DNA of 33,975 nucleotides, from assembly GCF_004348535.1 (NCBI RefSeq), contig NZ_SMJX01000064.1, forward strand, positions 1-33,975, given 5' to 3'. Positions 23,026-31,203 of this stretch are shown here, piece by piece. The position numbers and the translations under genes are program-made. The stretch is from Actinomadura sp. KC216 (GTDB lineage: Bacteria; Actinomycetota; Actinomycetes; Streptosporangiales; Streptosporangiaceae). Position 1 is the stretch's first letter; each line of letters starts with the position of its first letter. The notes beneath the pieces were generated by a model. The model searched no databases, was not told the origin of the DNA, and saw only the letters and a program-made list of their open reading frames with translations.

Positions 23026-24314
23026 AGGCGGCCGGCCGCCTTCAGGGCCAGGTAGGCGTCGGCTAGGGCCGGGGCTATTTCCTCGGGGGGTGCGTCCACG
23101 ACCTCTACGCCGTGGCCGCGTAGTTCTGCGGTGAGGCGGCGGCGTTCGGCGCGCGCGCGTTCTGCGGCCGCGGCGTCGTAGACGGAGGCGAGGTCGCCTC
23201 GGGCGGCGGCCATCTCGCCGATCCGCGGGTCGGACACCGCGGCGATCATGACGAGGTGGCGGGCGGTGAGCTGCGGCAGCAGGGGCAGCAGGCCCTCCTC
23301 GATCGCGGCCGTGTTCAGCTCGGTGAGCAGCACGACGAGGCACCGCTGCCGGACGCGGGCCATCAGTGTCGACACCATCCCGGCGGCGTCGCACTCGATG
23401 AGCTCCGGCTCCAGCGGCGCCAGGGCGTGCACCATCGCGGGCAGCAGGTCCGTCCTGGACGCGCCTTCGACGCGGGTACGGACGCGCCGGTCGTAGGCGA
23501 GCAGGTCGACGCGGTCGCCCGCGCGGGACGCCAGGGCGCCGAGGAGCATCGCCGCGTCCATCGAGCAGTCGAGCCTGGGGATGTCGCCGACGCGGCCCGC
23601 GGACGTGCGGCCGGTGTCGAGCACGAGGTAGATCCGCCGGTCGCGTTCGGGACGCCAGGTGCGGACGACGATGTCGTTGCGGCGTGCGGTGGCGCGCCAG
23701 TCGATGGAGCGGACGTCGTCGCCGTCCACGTACTCGCGCAGAGAGTCGAACTCTGTGCCCTGCCCACGGATCAGAGCGACATGCGCTCCGGTGAGTTCGC
23801 GCAGGCGCGCCAGCTTGGCCGGGAGGTGGCGGCGGGACGGAAACGCCGGTAGGGCACGGACCGTCCAGGGGGCGGCGCGTGAAAGCTGCCGTGCGGCCAG
23901 GCCGAGCGGTCCGACAGAGCGGACGACGACGGTGACGGCCTTCCGGTCGCCGCGCCGTGTAGGCGTGAGCGTCATCTCGACGCGTCGCCGTTCACCCGCG
24001 GGGACGTCCACCTTGACGCTGCGGGGTGTTGCTCCGGCGCTGGGGGGCCACACGTCGCGGAGACGGGCCTTGAGGCGTCGGCGTCCGAGGTTCTCCACGA
24101 TCAGCGTCACCTGGGCCGTCCCGCCGAGGCGGACGTTGGTGTCGCCGGAGCGGTGGAAGCGCAGCGCGCGCACGTTCCCGGCCAGGGCCAGATCGGTGAG
24201 GACGCCGAGCAGCAGGACGCCCCAGACGATGAGCAGCGTCCACCAGCTCGGCGCGAACAGCGGGATCGCCGCGCTGAACAGCGCCAGGAGGCCGAGGCGT
24301 CCGGTCAGCGCCAT
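23022..24314 (-). CDS. DUF58 / von Willebrand factor A-like protein
   Basis: A 430-residue protein. ATG 24314 overlaps the stop of the MoxR gene (ATGA), and the first residues MALTGRLGLLALFSAAIPLF form a membrane hairpin (about 5-44). A beta-rich domain follows. The DUF58 signature GTEFDSLREYVDGDDVRSIDW lies at about 186-206, then a vWA-like fold with YLVLDTGRTSAG (about 229-240) as its metal-site strand. DUF58/vWA proteins are substrates or adaptors of MoxR AAA ATPases in metal-centre or complex maturation. The upstream extension of this frame to 24566 is a shadow inside moxR. Confidence 0.92.
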   Translation of the reverse strand: MALTGRLGLLALFSAAIPLFAPSWWTLLIVWGVLLLGVLTDLALAGNVRALRFHRSGDTNVRLGGTAQVTLIVENLGRRRLKARLRDVWPPSAGATPRSVKVDVPAGERRRVEMTLTPTRRGDRKAVTVVVRSVGPLGLAARQLSRAAPWTVRALPAFPSRRHLPAKLARLRELTGAHVALIRGQGTEFDSLREYVDGDDVRSIDWRATARRNDIVVRTWRPERDRRIYLVLDTGRTSAGRVGDIPRLDCSMDAAMLLGALASRAGDRVDLLAYDRRVRTRVEGASRTDLLPAMVHALAPLEPELIECDAAGMVSTLMARVRQRCLVVLLTELNTAAIEEGLLPLLPQLTARHLVMIAAVSDPRIGEMAAARGDLASVYDAAAAERARAERRRLTAELRGHGVEVVDAPPEEIAPALADAYLALKAAGRL

Positions 24315-25354
24315 CAGCGTGGGGCGGGGACGTGGGCGAGGATGCCCTCCAGCACGCCGTCGGCCGTCGCGCCTTCGAGCTCCGCCTCGGGACGGAGCTG
24401 GACGCGGTGCCGCAGCGTCGGCCGGGCCAGCGCCTTCACGTCGTCCGGCGTCACGTAGTCGCGGCCCGACAGCCACGCCCACGCGCGGGACGTCGCCAGC
24501 AGCGCCGTCGCACCACGCGGGGACACGCCGAGCTGGAGCGACGGTGACTGGCGGGTCGCCCTGCACAGGTCCACGACGTAGGCCGCGACCTTGGGGTCGA
24601 GGTGGACGGACCTGACGGCGGCCCGTCCAGCGGCGAGTTCGCTCGCGCCCGCGACCGCTTGGACCTCCGACAGGTCACGGGGGTCGAAGCCCGCCGCGTG
24701 CCGCTGGAGCATGGCGATTTCTTCGTCGCGCGTGGGCACGGGCACGGTCAGCTTGACCAGGAACCGGTCGAGCTGGGCCTCCGGCAGGGGGTAGGTGCCC
24801 TCGTACTCGATCGGGTTCTGCGTCGCGCACACCACGAACGGGTCGGGCAGAGGGCGCGCGGAGCCCTCCACGGAAACCTGCCGCTCCTCCATGGCCTCTA
24901 GGAGGGACGCCTGCGTCTTCGGCGGCGTCCGGTTTATCTCGTCGGCGAGCAGGAGGTTGGTGAAGACGGGACCTTCGCGGAACTCGAACTCCGCCGTCCG
25001 GTTGTCGTACACCAGCGATCCGGTCACGTCGCCCGGCATCAGGTCAGGGGTGAACTGGACGCGCTTGAAGTCCAGGTCGAGGGCGCGTGACAGCGTCTTG
25101 ATGAGGAGCGTCTTCGCCGTACCTGGGACGCCTTCCAGCAGCACATGGCCGCGGCAGAGCAACGCTATGACCAGGCCGGTCACCACGGAGTCCTGACCGA
25201 CGACGGTCTTGGCGACCTCGCCGCGCAGCGCCGTCAGCGCCGCGCGGGCGATCTCGGCCTGGCGCTGCGTCTCCGCGGACAGCCCCGGCGGAGTATCGCT
25301 CTCGATACCCGTGCCGGGCACGTCGTCCTTCCCGAGCTCTACTGGGCGGTTCAA
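24314..25354 (-). CDS. MoxR-type AAA+ ATPase
   Basis: A 346-residue cytosolic ATPase with chaperone-like function. Walker A GVPGTAKT at 75-82, Walker B LLLADEINR at 134-142, sensor-1 region CATQNPIEYEGTYPLPEAQLDRFL, and sensor-2-like GVSPRGATALL in the lid. The start is TTG 25354, overlapping the DUF4350 stop in TTGA; a downstream start would lose little, because the first 45 residues are polar and variable. It is coupled to the DUF58 gene after it. The operon matches the moxR2 region of M. tuberculosis (Rv3692 and neighbours). The client complex is unknown. Confidence 0.94.
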   Translation of the reverse strand: MNRPVELGKDDVPGTGIESDTPPGLSAETQRQAEIARAALTALRGEVAKTVVGQDSVVTGLVIALLCRGHVLLEGVPGTAKTLLIKTLSRALDLDFKRVQFTPDLMPGDVTGSLVYDNRTAEFEFREGPVFTNLLLADEINRTPPKTQASLLEAMEERQVSVEGSARPLPDPFVVCATQNPIEYEGTYPLPEAQLDRFLVKLTVPVPTRDEEIAMLQRHAAGFDPRDLSEVQAVAGASELAAGRAAVRSVHLDPKVAAYVVDLCRATRQSPSLQLGVSPRGATALLATSRAWAWLSGRDYVTPDDVKALARPTLRHRVQLRPEAELEGATADGVLEGILAHVPAPR

Positions 25355-26583
25355 GACTGCCGTACCTGCCTTTCCAGGTCGTCGAGGACGTCGCTGAGGG
25401 CGATGAGCCCCGCGTCGTCCAAGGGTTCAGGACCGTACAGGGCCGCGCCGACGTACGTCTCGTCGTACGTCGTGCGCCGGGCGACCGCCGAGACGATCTC
25501 TTGCATGGCGGAGGGGTCCTGCGCGCGGCTGCGGGGGAGGCCGAGCAGCGGGACGAGACGTTCGCGGGCCCCCGACCGCAGCGCGTCGGACGCGCGGTCA
25601 CGGGCGTGCCCGGCACGGTACAGGCGGGCGCGTCCTTCGACCGTCTCCGCAGAGCGGACGACGACCGGCAGCGCCTCCGCGACGACCGGGCCCAGGCGGC
25701 GGGATCGCCACAGCGCGACCAGGACCACCGCGACCAGAAGTTCGAGGAAGAACAGCTTGACGCCGAATGGCAGCAGGTCGGTGAGCGACTGCTGCCCCGC
25801 CCCAGAGCCGGACTCTGGTAGGTCAGGGACGAGCCACACGACGGAGGAGCCCGTGGCCGCGCCCGCCAGGTTCATGCCCAGCGCCGCGTTGCCCTCTTCG
25901 GTGAGACGGCGGTTCGTCAGCGGGGAGGCCGAACCGAGCACGGTGATGGTGTGCGAGCCGTTCTGCACCTGGACGATGCGTGGACTGCCGTACTCGGTCT
26001 TGTAGCACTGGGTGGCCGAGCCGCCCCTGACCTCGTACGTCTCCGACTCGTGGAACGCGACCGCTCCCGCGAGGGTCGCCGCCTGGAGGGAACAGCCCGG
26101 CTCGTCGGCGTCCTCGAACGTCGCGCCGTCCTTGCGGACGTTCGGGGCGAGGTCGGCCAGGGCGAACGACGTGGGCCGGACGAGCAGCAGGTCGATCTGC
26201 GCGTTGCTCAGCAGGATCAGGTCCTCGTTGGTGAGCCGCTCGGTGCGGGTCACCACCATGACCGTCCCGGGACCGGCCGCCTTGACGGCGTCGTCCGCGT
26301 GCCTGGCCACGGTCACCTGCGCCCCGTTCTGCCGGAGGATCTCCGCCAGGGCGCGGCTGCCGTCCTGCTTGGGCGACTCGGGGTCGAGCGCCTGCGCCGA
26401 CGTCGAGGGGCGCAGCGCGGCCAGGACGATCGCGATCACGATCATGGCGAGGATCACCGCGACGACGCCGCGGGCCGACCGCCAGCGGCGCCCCGCGACC
26501 TGCCGCGCGGACGGCTCCGCACCCTGCCCGGTGGCCCCCGCCCCGGCGCCCTGCCCGCTCTGCGGGGGCGTCTGCGTCACCAT
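25351..26583 (-). CDS. DUF4350-domain membrane protein
   Basis: A 410-residue protein with two membrane helices (about 39-57 and 274-291), which place residues 60-270 outside the cell. That domain has the DUF4350 features: DGSRALAEILRQNGAQVTVA, a GTVMVV strand, LTNEDLILLSNAQIDLLLVRP and LGSASPLTNRRLTEEGNAAL, a Rossmann-like fold related to glutamine-amidotransferase-like domains but without visible catalytic residues. C164 and C193 could form a disulfide. The C-terminal cytoplasmic part is helical. ATG 26583 overlaps the end of the DUF4129 gene by 7 nt, so the genes are translated together. Confidence 0.88.
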   Translation of the reverse strand: MVTQTPPQSGQGAGAGATGQGAEPSARQVAGRRWRSARGVVAVILAMIVIAIVLAALRPSTSAQALDPESPKQDGSRALAEILRQNGAQVTVARHADDAVKAAGPGTVMVVTRTERLTNEDLILLSNAQIDLLLVRPTSFALADLAPNVRKDGATFEDADEPGCSLQAATLAGAVAFHESETYEVRGGSATQCYKTEYGSPRIVQVQNGSHTITVLGSASPLTNRRLTEEGNAALGMNLAGAATGSSVVWLVPDLPESGSGAGQQSLTDLLPFGVKLFFLELLVAVVLVALWRSRRLGPVVAEALPVVVRSAETVEGRARLYRAGHARDRASDALRSGARERLVPLLGLPRSRAQDPSAMQEIVSAVARRTTYDETYVGAALYGPEPLDDAGLIALSDVLDDLERQVRQS

Positions 26584-27284
26584 CGCGGGCCTCCGTCCTC
26601 ACCGGCACCGGCCGGCGTCAGGTCGTCGGCCTCCAGCGGTTTCGGCTTCGCCGCCCGCAGCTTCTCATCCACGCCCTTGACTTGCGCGTACCCCTCGGCG
26701 GTGCCCGGACGGTCGCCGTACCAGACGTCGTCGAAGATCCGCACGGCCACGCGCAGGTCCTCGGCGAGCTCCGGCACGGCCTCGCCCGTCTCCTGCGCCA
26801 GCTCGTCTGCGGTACGTCCAGGGCGCGGGGCCAGCACGGCCCGTTCCTCCAGGTCGCGGGCGATGGCACGGAGCCGTTCGCGGATGGCTTCCGCCCACTG
26901 CCCGGCCGCCGCGTGACGTTCTGCAGCGTCCCTATGGTCGAGTGCGGTGGACGTCTCGTCCTCCAGCAATGGCTCGTTCCTGGAACGCAGGTTGCGGCGG
27001 CCCCGCATCAGCCACGCGACCAGCGCCGCCGCGATGAGCACGACGACGATGATGACGACGATCGACGCCCAGCCGCTGCCGCTCCCCTGGGATTCCGGTG
27101 CGGGGGACCCGCTGAGCAGGTCCTGCAGCCATTCGGAGAAGTCGTCCCAGGTGCGTTCCAGCCAGGACGGCTTGTCACGCTGGTAGACCTGCTTCTCCAG
27201 TTCGCGGCGGGCCATCTCGCGTGCCTCGTCCCTACCGACAGGGTCGAGAGCAGCGGAATCGAGCAGCATTCGCATGCGCATCAT
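26577..27284 (-). CDS. DUF4129-domain membrane protein
   Basis: A 235-residue protein. ATG 27284 is chosen because it overlaps the preceding stop in ATGA; the longer frame (to 27335) would overlap that gene by 55 bp. The N-terminal segment MMRMRMLLDSAALDPVGRDEAREMARRELEKQVYQ is typical of the family. A single helix spans about 73-93, and the DUF4129 domain follows, with RHAAAGQWAEAIRERLRAIARDLE and the conserved end of VRIFDDVWYGDRPGTAEGY. A membrane protein paired with DUF4350 and MoxR; sometimes fused to transglutaminase domains elsewhere, but not here. Confidence 0.88.
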   Translation of the reverse strand: MMRMRMLLDSAALDPVGRDEAREMARRELEKQVYQRDKPSWLERTWDDFSEWLQDLLSGSPAPESQGSGSGWASIVVIIVVVLIAAALVAWLMRGRRNLRSRNEPLLEDETSTALDHRDAAERHAAAGQWAEAIRERLRAIARDLEERAVLAPRPGRTADELAQETGEAVPELAEDLRVAVRIFDDVWYGDRPGTAEGYAQVKGVDEKLRAAKPKPLEADDLTPAGAGEDGGPRW

Positions 27285-28393
27285 GGGTTCGCTCCCGTTC
27301 CCGGACGAGCTCCGCTCGACGGGACGGTTCGCCACAGGTCGATGAACCCTTCCTCCTGATCGCCCTGGTCGGTTTCGGGGCCGTTGCCGACGCCGTTGTC
27401 CGGGGTGGCCGGGACGGGGTCGGCGGTGGCGGAGATGGCGGTGGCGGAGCGTCCGCGCATGCGCAGGTCAAGGTCGAAGCCTTCGCGGCGCATCCGCCGG
27501 TCCATGTAGAGCAAGGCGATGACACCGGCGTCGAACGGCAGCACGACAGACCAGCTCACGATCCGGCCGAGCGTGTCCACGGCGAGCGCCGCCATCGTCG
27601 AATCGCTGCCAGAAGAGTCGCCGAAGAAAATCAGCTGCACGAACAGGAACGGGATGCGCAGCGCGAAAAAGCCCATGAACACCGTCACGAGCAGCGCCAG
27701 CAGAAGCGTCCCGAACGTCCGGAACCAGCGGCCCTTGGACAGGGTCACCGCCCTGCGAAGCGCACCCACCACCGTCTGCCGTTCCAAGACGACCGCGGGA
27801 ACACCCAAGACGAACAGCAGATAGAGCCACACCATCAGCCCAATGCCGATGGGGAAGCCCAGGATCCCGGCGAGCACGATCAGCCCCGGATGCGCCTCGG
27901 CGGCGACCAGCAGGGCGAACGGCAGGATCGGCACGACGAGCGCGATGAGCGAGATCCCCATGACGGCCGCGGCGGTCGCGGCCAACCGGCCCAGGCGCGG
28001 CCTGGCGTCCCGCCACGCCTGCCGGGGCGCGATCGGCATGCCCACCAGCTCCCGGCCGAGGATCGGAGCGAGCAGCCCGGACAGCAGCAGGATCCCGTAC
28101 GCCGACAGCACGAGGCCCATCACGCTCAGCGTGAGCTGCGCCCCGAGCGACTCCATCAGCACGTCAGGCGTGACCTCGCCGCGGGCCTCGTCGCCGATGA
28201 AGAAGTACGCGGCGACCGAGCTCGCCACCTGGATCACCGTGCTGAACCCCACGGACAGGCCCAGGGACGTGCGCGGACGCCGCCTGATCCCGGCGATGGC
28301 GCCGTCCAGCATCTCCGAGATGGACATGGGACGGAACGGGACGCCCTGCGCGTCGACGTCCGCGTCGTCGTCCCAGCCGTCCGGTCCCGGCAT
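27281..28393 (-). CDS. Polytopic membrane protein (DUF7544 / glycerophosphodiesterase membrane-domain type)
   Basis: A 370-residue protein from ATG 28393 with GGGAG about 8 nt upstream, the first gene of the minus-strand MoxR operon. The N-terminus (FRPMSISEMLDGAIAGIRRRPRTSLG) is the conserved amphipathic opening of this family. Six or so long hydrophobic segments follow (for example ALTLSVMGLVLSAY-like, GISLIALVVPILPFALLVAA, GIGLMVWLYLLFVLGVPAVVLE, TLLLALLVTVFMGFFALRIPFLF), with AVTLSKGRWFRTFGTLL between them. The final about 50 residues are Gly/Pro/Asp-rich and disordered. No catalytic phosphodiesterase domain is present, so the database name describes only the membrane domain. Function unknown. 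Confidence 0.84.
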   Translation of the reverse strand: MPGPDGWDDDADVDAQGVPFRPMSISEMLDGAIAGIRRRPRTSLGLSVGFSTVIQVASSVAAYFFIGDEARGEVTPDVLMESLGAQLTLSVMGLVLSAYGILLLSGLLAPILGRELVGMPIAPRQAWRDARPRLGRLAATAAAVMGISLIALVVPILPFALLVAAEAHPGLIVLAGILGFPIGIGLMVWLYLLFVLGVPAVVLERQTVVGALRRAVTLSKGRWFRTFGTLLLALLVTVFMGFFALRIPFLFVQLIFFGDSSGSDSTMAALAVDTLGRIVSWSVVLPFDAGVIALLYMDRRMRREGFDLDLRMRGRSATAISATADPVPATPDNGVGNGPETDQGDQEEGFIDLWRTVPSSGARPGTGANP

Positions 28394-28858
28394 CTCGTGG
28401 CTCCCTGCGATCTCTGGCCGATCTTTCTGAGGGGCTTTCCGGCGCCCCCGCCCGGCTTGCCCGGCGCGCCCGCCGGGTCTCTCCCGACCCCGCGACGTCC
28501 ACCGGTCAGGTCATCCTGTCACGGGCGAAGTGCCGCGATTGCCGCCGCCGCCCCGGCGGGTGGTGATCCGCGCGCTCCGGAGGCCGCCGCGCCGCCGGAA
28601 TCTGCCGATCCCGGTCAACCTCGCGCGCGTTTCGGGAGTCACCTCTACAATTCCGAGCCGCACACCGGATCCCGGGAGAGCCATGTACCACGCAAACGCG
28701 GGTAACCTTGCACGCCAAGGCATATCTCTCCCTGGCGAGGTGGGGCCGGAGCATAGCGCCGCGGAGAACTTTTCACCCGACGACACGCATGAGCCGGTAT
28801 CCGCCGGTCCCGGCGAGGATGAGAAGCGCTCACTCCACCGAACCCCGACTTTGTGACG
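28394..28858. promoter_or_regulatory. Divergent regulatory region between the MoxR operon and mtrAB
   Basis: A 465-bp gap with no supportable gene. It should contain promoters for both directions, but no consensus -35/-10 pair is convincing. A 7-bp hairpin CCCGGCG/CGCCGGG lies at 28460-28477 in the minus-strand leader. A plus frame from ATG 28683 (after GGGAGAG) to 28856 would encode 57 residues and overlap a GTG used by the mtrA frame, but its third-codon G+C is only about 68 percent, so it is not called as a gene. An isolated GTAACC at about 28711-28716 recalls MtrA half-sites but has no partner at regular spacing. Confidence 0.5.
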
Positions 28859-29545
28859 ATGAGGGCCATGAGAGGACGTGTACTGGTCGTCGACGACGAT
28901 CTCGCGCTCGCCGAGATGCTGGGCATCGTGCTGAGGGGCGAGGGCTTCGAGCCGTCGTTCGTCCACGACGGCGACAAGGCGCTCGAGGCGTTCCGGGAGA
29001 CCCGGCCGGACCTCGTGCTGCTCGATCTGATGCTGCCCGGGGCGGACGGCATCGACGTGTGCCGCCAGATCCGTGCCGAGTCCGGCGTGCCGATCGTCAT
29101 GCTGACGGCCAAGAGCGACACCGTCGACGTCGTCCTCGGCCTGGAGTCCGGCGCCGACGACTACATCGTCAAGCCGTTCAAGCCGAAGGAGCTGGTGGCG
29201 CGCGTCCGTGCCCGCCTGCGGCGCACCGACGAACCCGCGCCGGAGACCCTGCAGATCGGCGACATCACCATCGACGTGGCCGGCCACTCGGTCAAGCGCG
29301 GCGACAGGCACATCCCGCTGACGCCGCTGGAGTTCGACCTTCTGGTGGCGCTCGCCCGCAAGCCCCGCCAGGTGTTCACCCGCGAGGTCCTGCTGGAGCA
29401 GGTCTGGGGATACCGCCACGCCGCCGACACGCGCCTGGTGAACGTCCACGTGCAGCGCCTCAGGGCCAAAATCGAGAAGGATCCGGAACGTCCCGAGATC
29501 GTCGTCACCGTGCGCGGTGTCGGCTACAAGGCCGGGCCCGCCTGA
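28859..29545 (+). CDS. mtrA: MtrA, OmpR-family response regulator
   Basis: A 228-residue regulator of cell-cycle, cell-wall and developmental genes in actinobacteria. The receiver domain reads RVLVVDDDLALAEMLGIVLRGEGFEPSFVHDGDKALEAF; the phosphoacceptor is D56 (VLLDLMLPGADGIDVCRQI) and the switch lysine lies in YIVKPFKPKELVARVRARLRR. The winged-helix DNA-binding domain has the near-invariant MtrA stretch SLTPLEFDLLVALARKPRQVF-like, then LLEQVWGYRHAADTRLVNVHVQRLRAK. Starts at GTG 28853, ATG 28859 or ATG 28868 are all possible; 28859 best matches the MSFMKGRVLV start known in Streptomyces. mtrB follows 20 bp later. Confidence 0.96.
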   Translation: MRAMRGRVLVVDDDLALAEMLGIVLRGEGFEPSFVHDGDKALEAFRETRPDLVLLDLMLPGADGIDVCRQIRAESGVPIVMLTAKSDTVDVVLGLESGADDYIVKPFKPKELVARVRARLRRTDEPAPETLQIGDITIDVAGHSVKRGDRHIPLTPLEFDLLVALARKPRQVFTREVLLEQVWGYRHAADTRLVNVHVQRLRAKIEKDPERPEIVVTVRGVGYKAGPA

Positions 29546-29565
29546 CCTGGCGGCGTCCCGGTGTG

Positions 29566-31203
29566 ATGAGAGCCGATATGAAGAGGGCGCTGCGGCCCGC
29601 CCGGCGCGGTCTGCGTGCGGTCCAGCGCGTCCTGCGCACCGCCGCCCGGACGGGGTACACGCGGTGGCGCCGTTCGATCCAGGTACGCATCGTCACCTCG
29701 ACCCTGTTCATTTCTGCGATCGTCGTGGCGATCCTGGGCGCGTTCCTGATGCAGCAGGTGTCGTCGGCGCTCATGGACGGGAAGGTCAAGGCGGCACGCC
29801 TCCAGTTGGACGACGGCCTGGCGCAGGTACAGCGCGACTTGGGGAACTCGCCCGGGGACGGCAGCAGGCTCAATTCGACCATCGAACGGTTGAAGTCCCG
29901 TAGCGGCCCGTCCGGACTGTACGAGGTCTACATCCGCGACACCACAGAGCAGTACTTCGACGGCTACACGACCAACGAGCTGCGGCAGGAGAGCGTCCCG
30001 CGGCGGCTGCGGGAGGAACTGAAGAACGCGCCCGCGGGTGCACGCGCCTACACCTACGGCAAGCTCTCCTATGTCGATAACCGTCCGTCTGAGAGCGGCC
30101 TCATCGTCGGCGGCAAGACCGGCCAGTTCGAGCTGTACTACCTGTTCCGGCTTGAGGAGGAGCAGCGGACCCTGACCAATGTGGGGCGCTCCATGGCCGG
30201 GGTGGGCATCGTCCTGGTGCTGCTGCTGGCCGCGATCGCCTCGCTGGTCACGCGGCAGGTCGTCATTCCGGTGCGGCTGGCCGCCCAGGGTGCGCAGCGG
30301 CTCGCCGCCGGACGGCTCGAAGAGCGCATGAGGGTCCGCGGTGAGGACGACCTGGCGCGCCTCGCCCGCTCGTTCAACGAGATGGCCGCGAACCTTCAGG
30401 AGAAGATCGGCGAACTGGAAGACCTGTCGCAGGTGCAACGCCAGTTCGTCTCCGACGTCTCCCACGAGCTGCGCACGCCCCTGACCACCATCAGGATCGC
30501 CGCGGACATGCTCTACGAGAACCGCGACACCTTCGACGACCCCGCAGTAGGACGCTCAGCGGAGCTGTTGCAGAGCCAGCTTGAGCGGTTCGAGTCGCTC
30601 CTGGCCGACCTGCTGGAGATCAGCAGGCACGACGCAGGCGCGGCCACACTGGACGTCGAGTCCCTGGACATGCGCGACCTCGTCCTGCGCGTCGTGGGCG
30701 ACATCCAGGGCCTGTCCGAGCGCAAGGGCAGCAAGGTCGTCCTGCAACTGCCCGGCGAGCCCTGCATGGCGGAGGTCGACCGCCGCCGGGTCGAACGCAT
30801 CCTGCGCAACCTGCTCGTCAACGCCGTCGAGCATGGCGAGGGCGAGGACATCATCGTGTCCGTCGCCGCCGACCGGGACGCCGTCGCCGTCGCCGTCCGC
30901 GACCATGGCGTGGGGCTCAAGCCGGGGGAGGGCCAGATGGTCTTCGACCGGTTCTGGCGGGCCGACCCCGCCCGCGCCCGCACCACCGGCGGCACCGGCC
31001 TCGGCCTGTCGATCTCCCGCGAGGACGCGCAGCTGCACGGCGGGTGGCTGCAGGCGTGGGGAGAGCCCGGTGCGGGCTCCCAGTTCCGCCTCTCGCTGCC
31101 CCGCACGGCCGGGGCCGAGCTGAGGGGCTCCCCCCTCCCGCTCGTCCCTCCAGGAGCCGGTGACGCCCGCCCGCTGTTCGCCGAACTGGAGGCCGGGGAG
31201 TGA
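29566..31203 (+). CDS. mtrB: MtrB sensor histidine kinase
   Basis: A 545-residue membrane kinase, partner of MtrA. The basic N-terminus is cytoplasmic, TM1 is at about 42-64 (RIVTSTLFISAIVVAILGAF), and an extracytoplasmic sensor region of about 140 residues follows. TM2 is at about 209-230 and is followed by a HAMP domain. The HisKA domain has VSDVSHELRTPLTTIRIAAD with phosphoacceptor H300. The ATPase domain shows RILRNLLVNAVEHG (N-box), VRDHGVG (G1), VFDRFWRADPAR (F-box) and GGTGLGLSISRE (G2). ATG 29566 was chosen; ATG 29578 is an alternative. The stop overlaps the lpqB GTG (GTGA), so kinase and lipoprotein are translated in concert, the conserved mtrA-mtrB-lpqB arrangement in which LpqB modulates MtrB. 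Confidence 0.96.
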   Translation: MRADMKRALRPARRGLRAVQRVLRTAARTGYTRWRRSIQVRIVTSTLFISAIVVAILGAFLMQQVSSALMDGKVKAARLQLDDGLAQVQRDLGNSPGDGSRLNSTIERLKSRSGPSGLYEVYIRDTTEQYFDGYTTNELRQESVPRRLREELKNAPAGARAYTYGKLSYVDNRPSESGLIVGGKTGQFELYYLFRLEEEQRTLTNVGRSMAGVGIVLVLLLAAIASLVTRQVVIPVRLAAQGAQRLAAGRLEERMRVRGEDDLARLARSFNEMAANLQEKIGELEDLSQVQRQFVSDVSHELRTPLTTIRIAADMLYENRDTFDDPAVGRSAELLQSQLERFESLLADLLEISRHDAGAATLDVESLDMRDLVLRVVGDIQGLSERKGSKVVLQLPGEPCMAEVDRRRVERILRNLLVNAVEHGEGEDIIVSVAADRDAVAVAVRDHGVGLKPGEGQMVFDRFWRADPARARTTGGTGLGLSISREDAQLHGGWLQAWGEPGAGSQFRLSLPRTAGAELRGSPLPLVPPGAGDARPLFAELEAGE

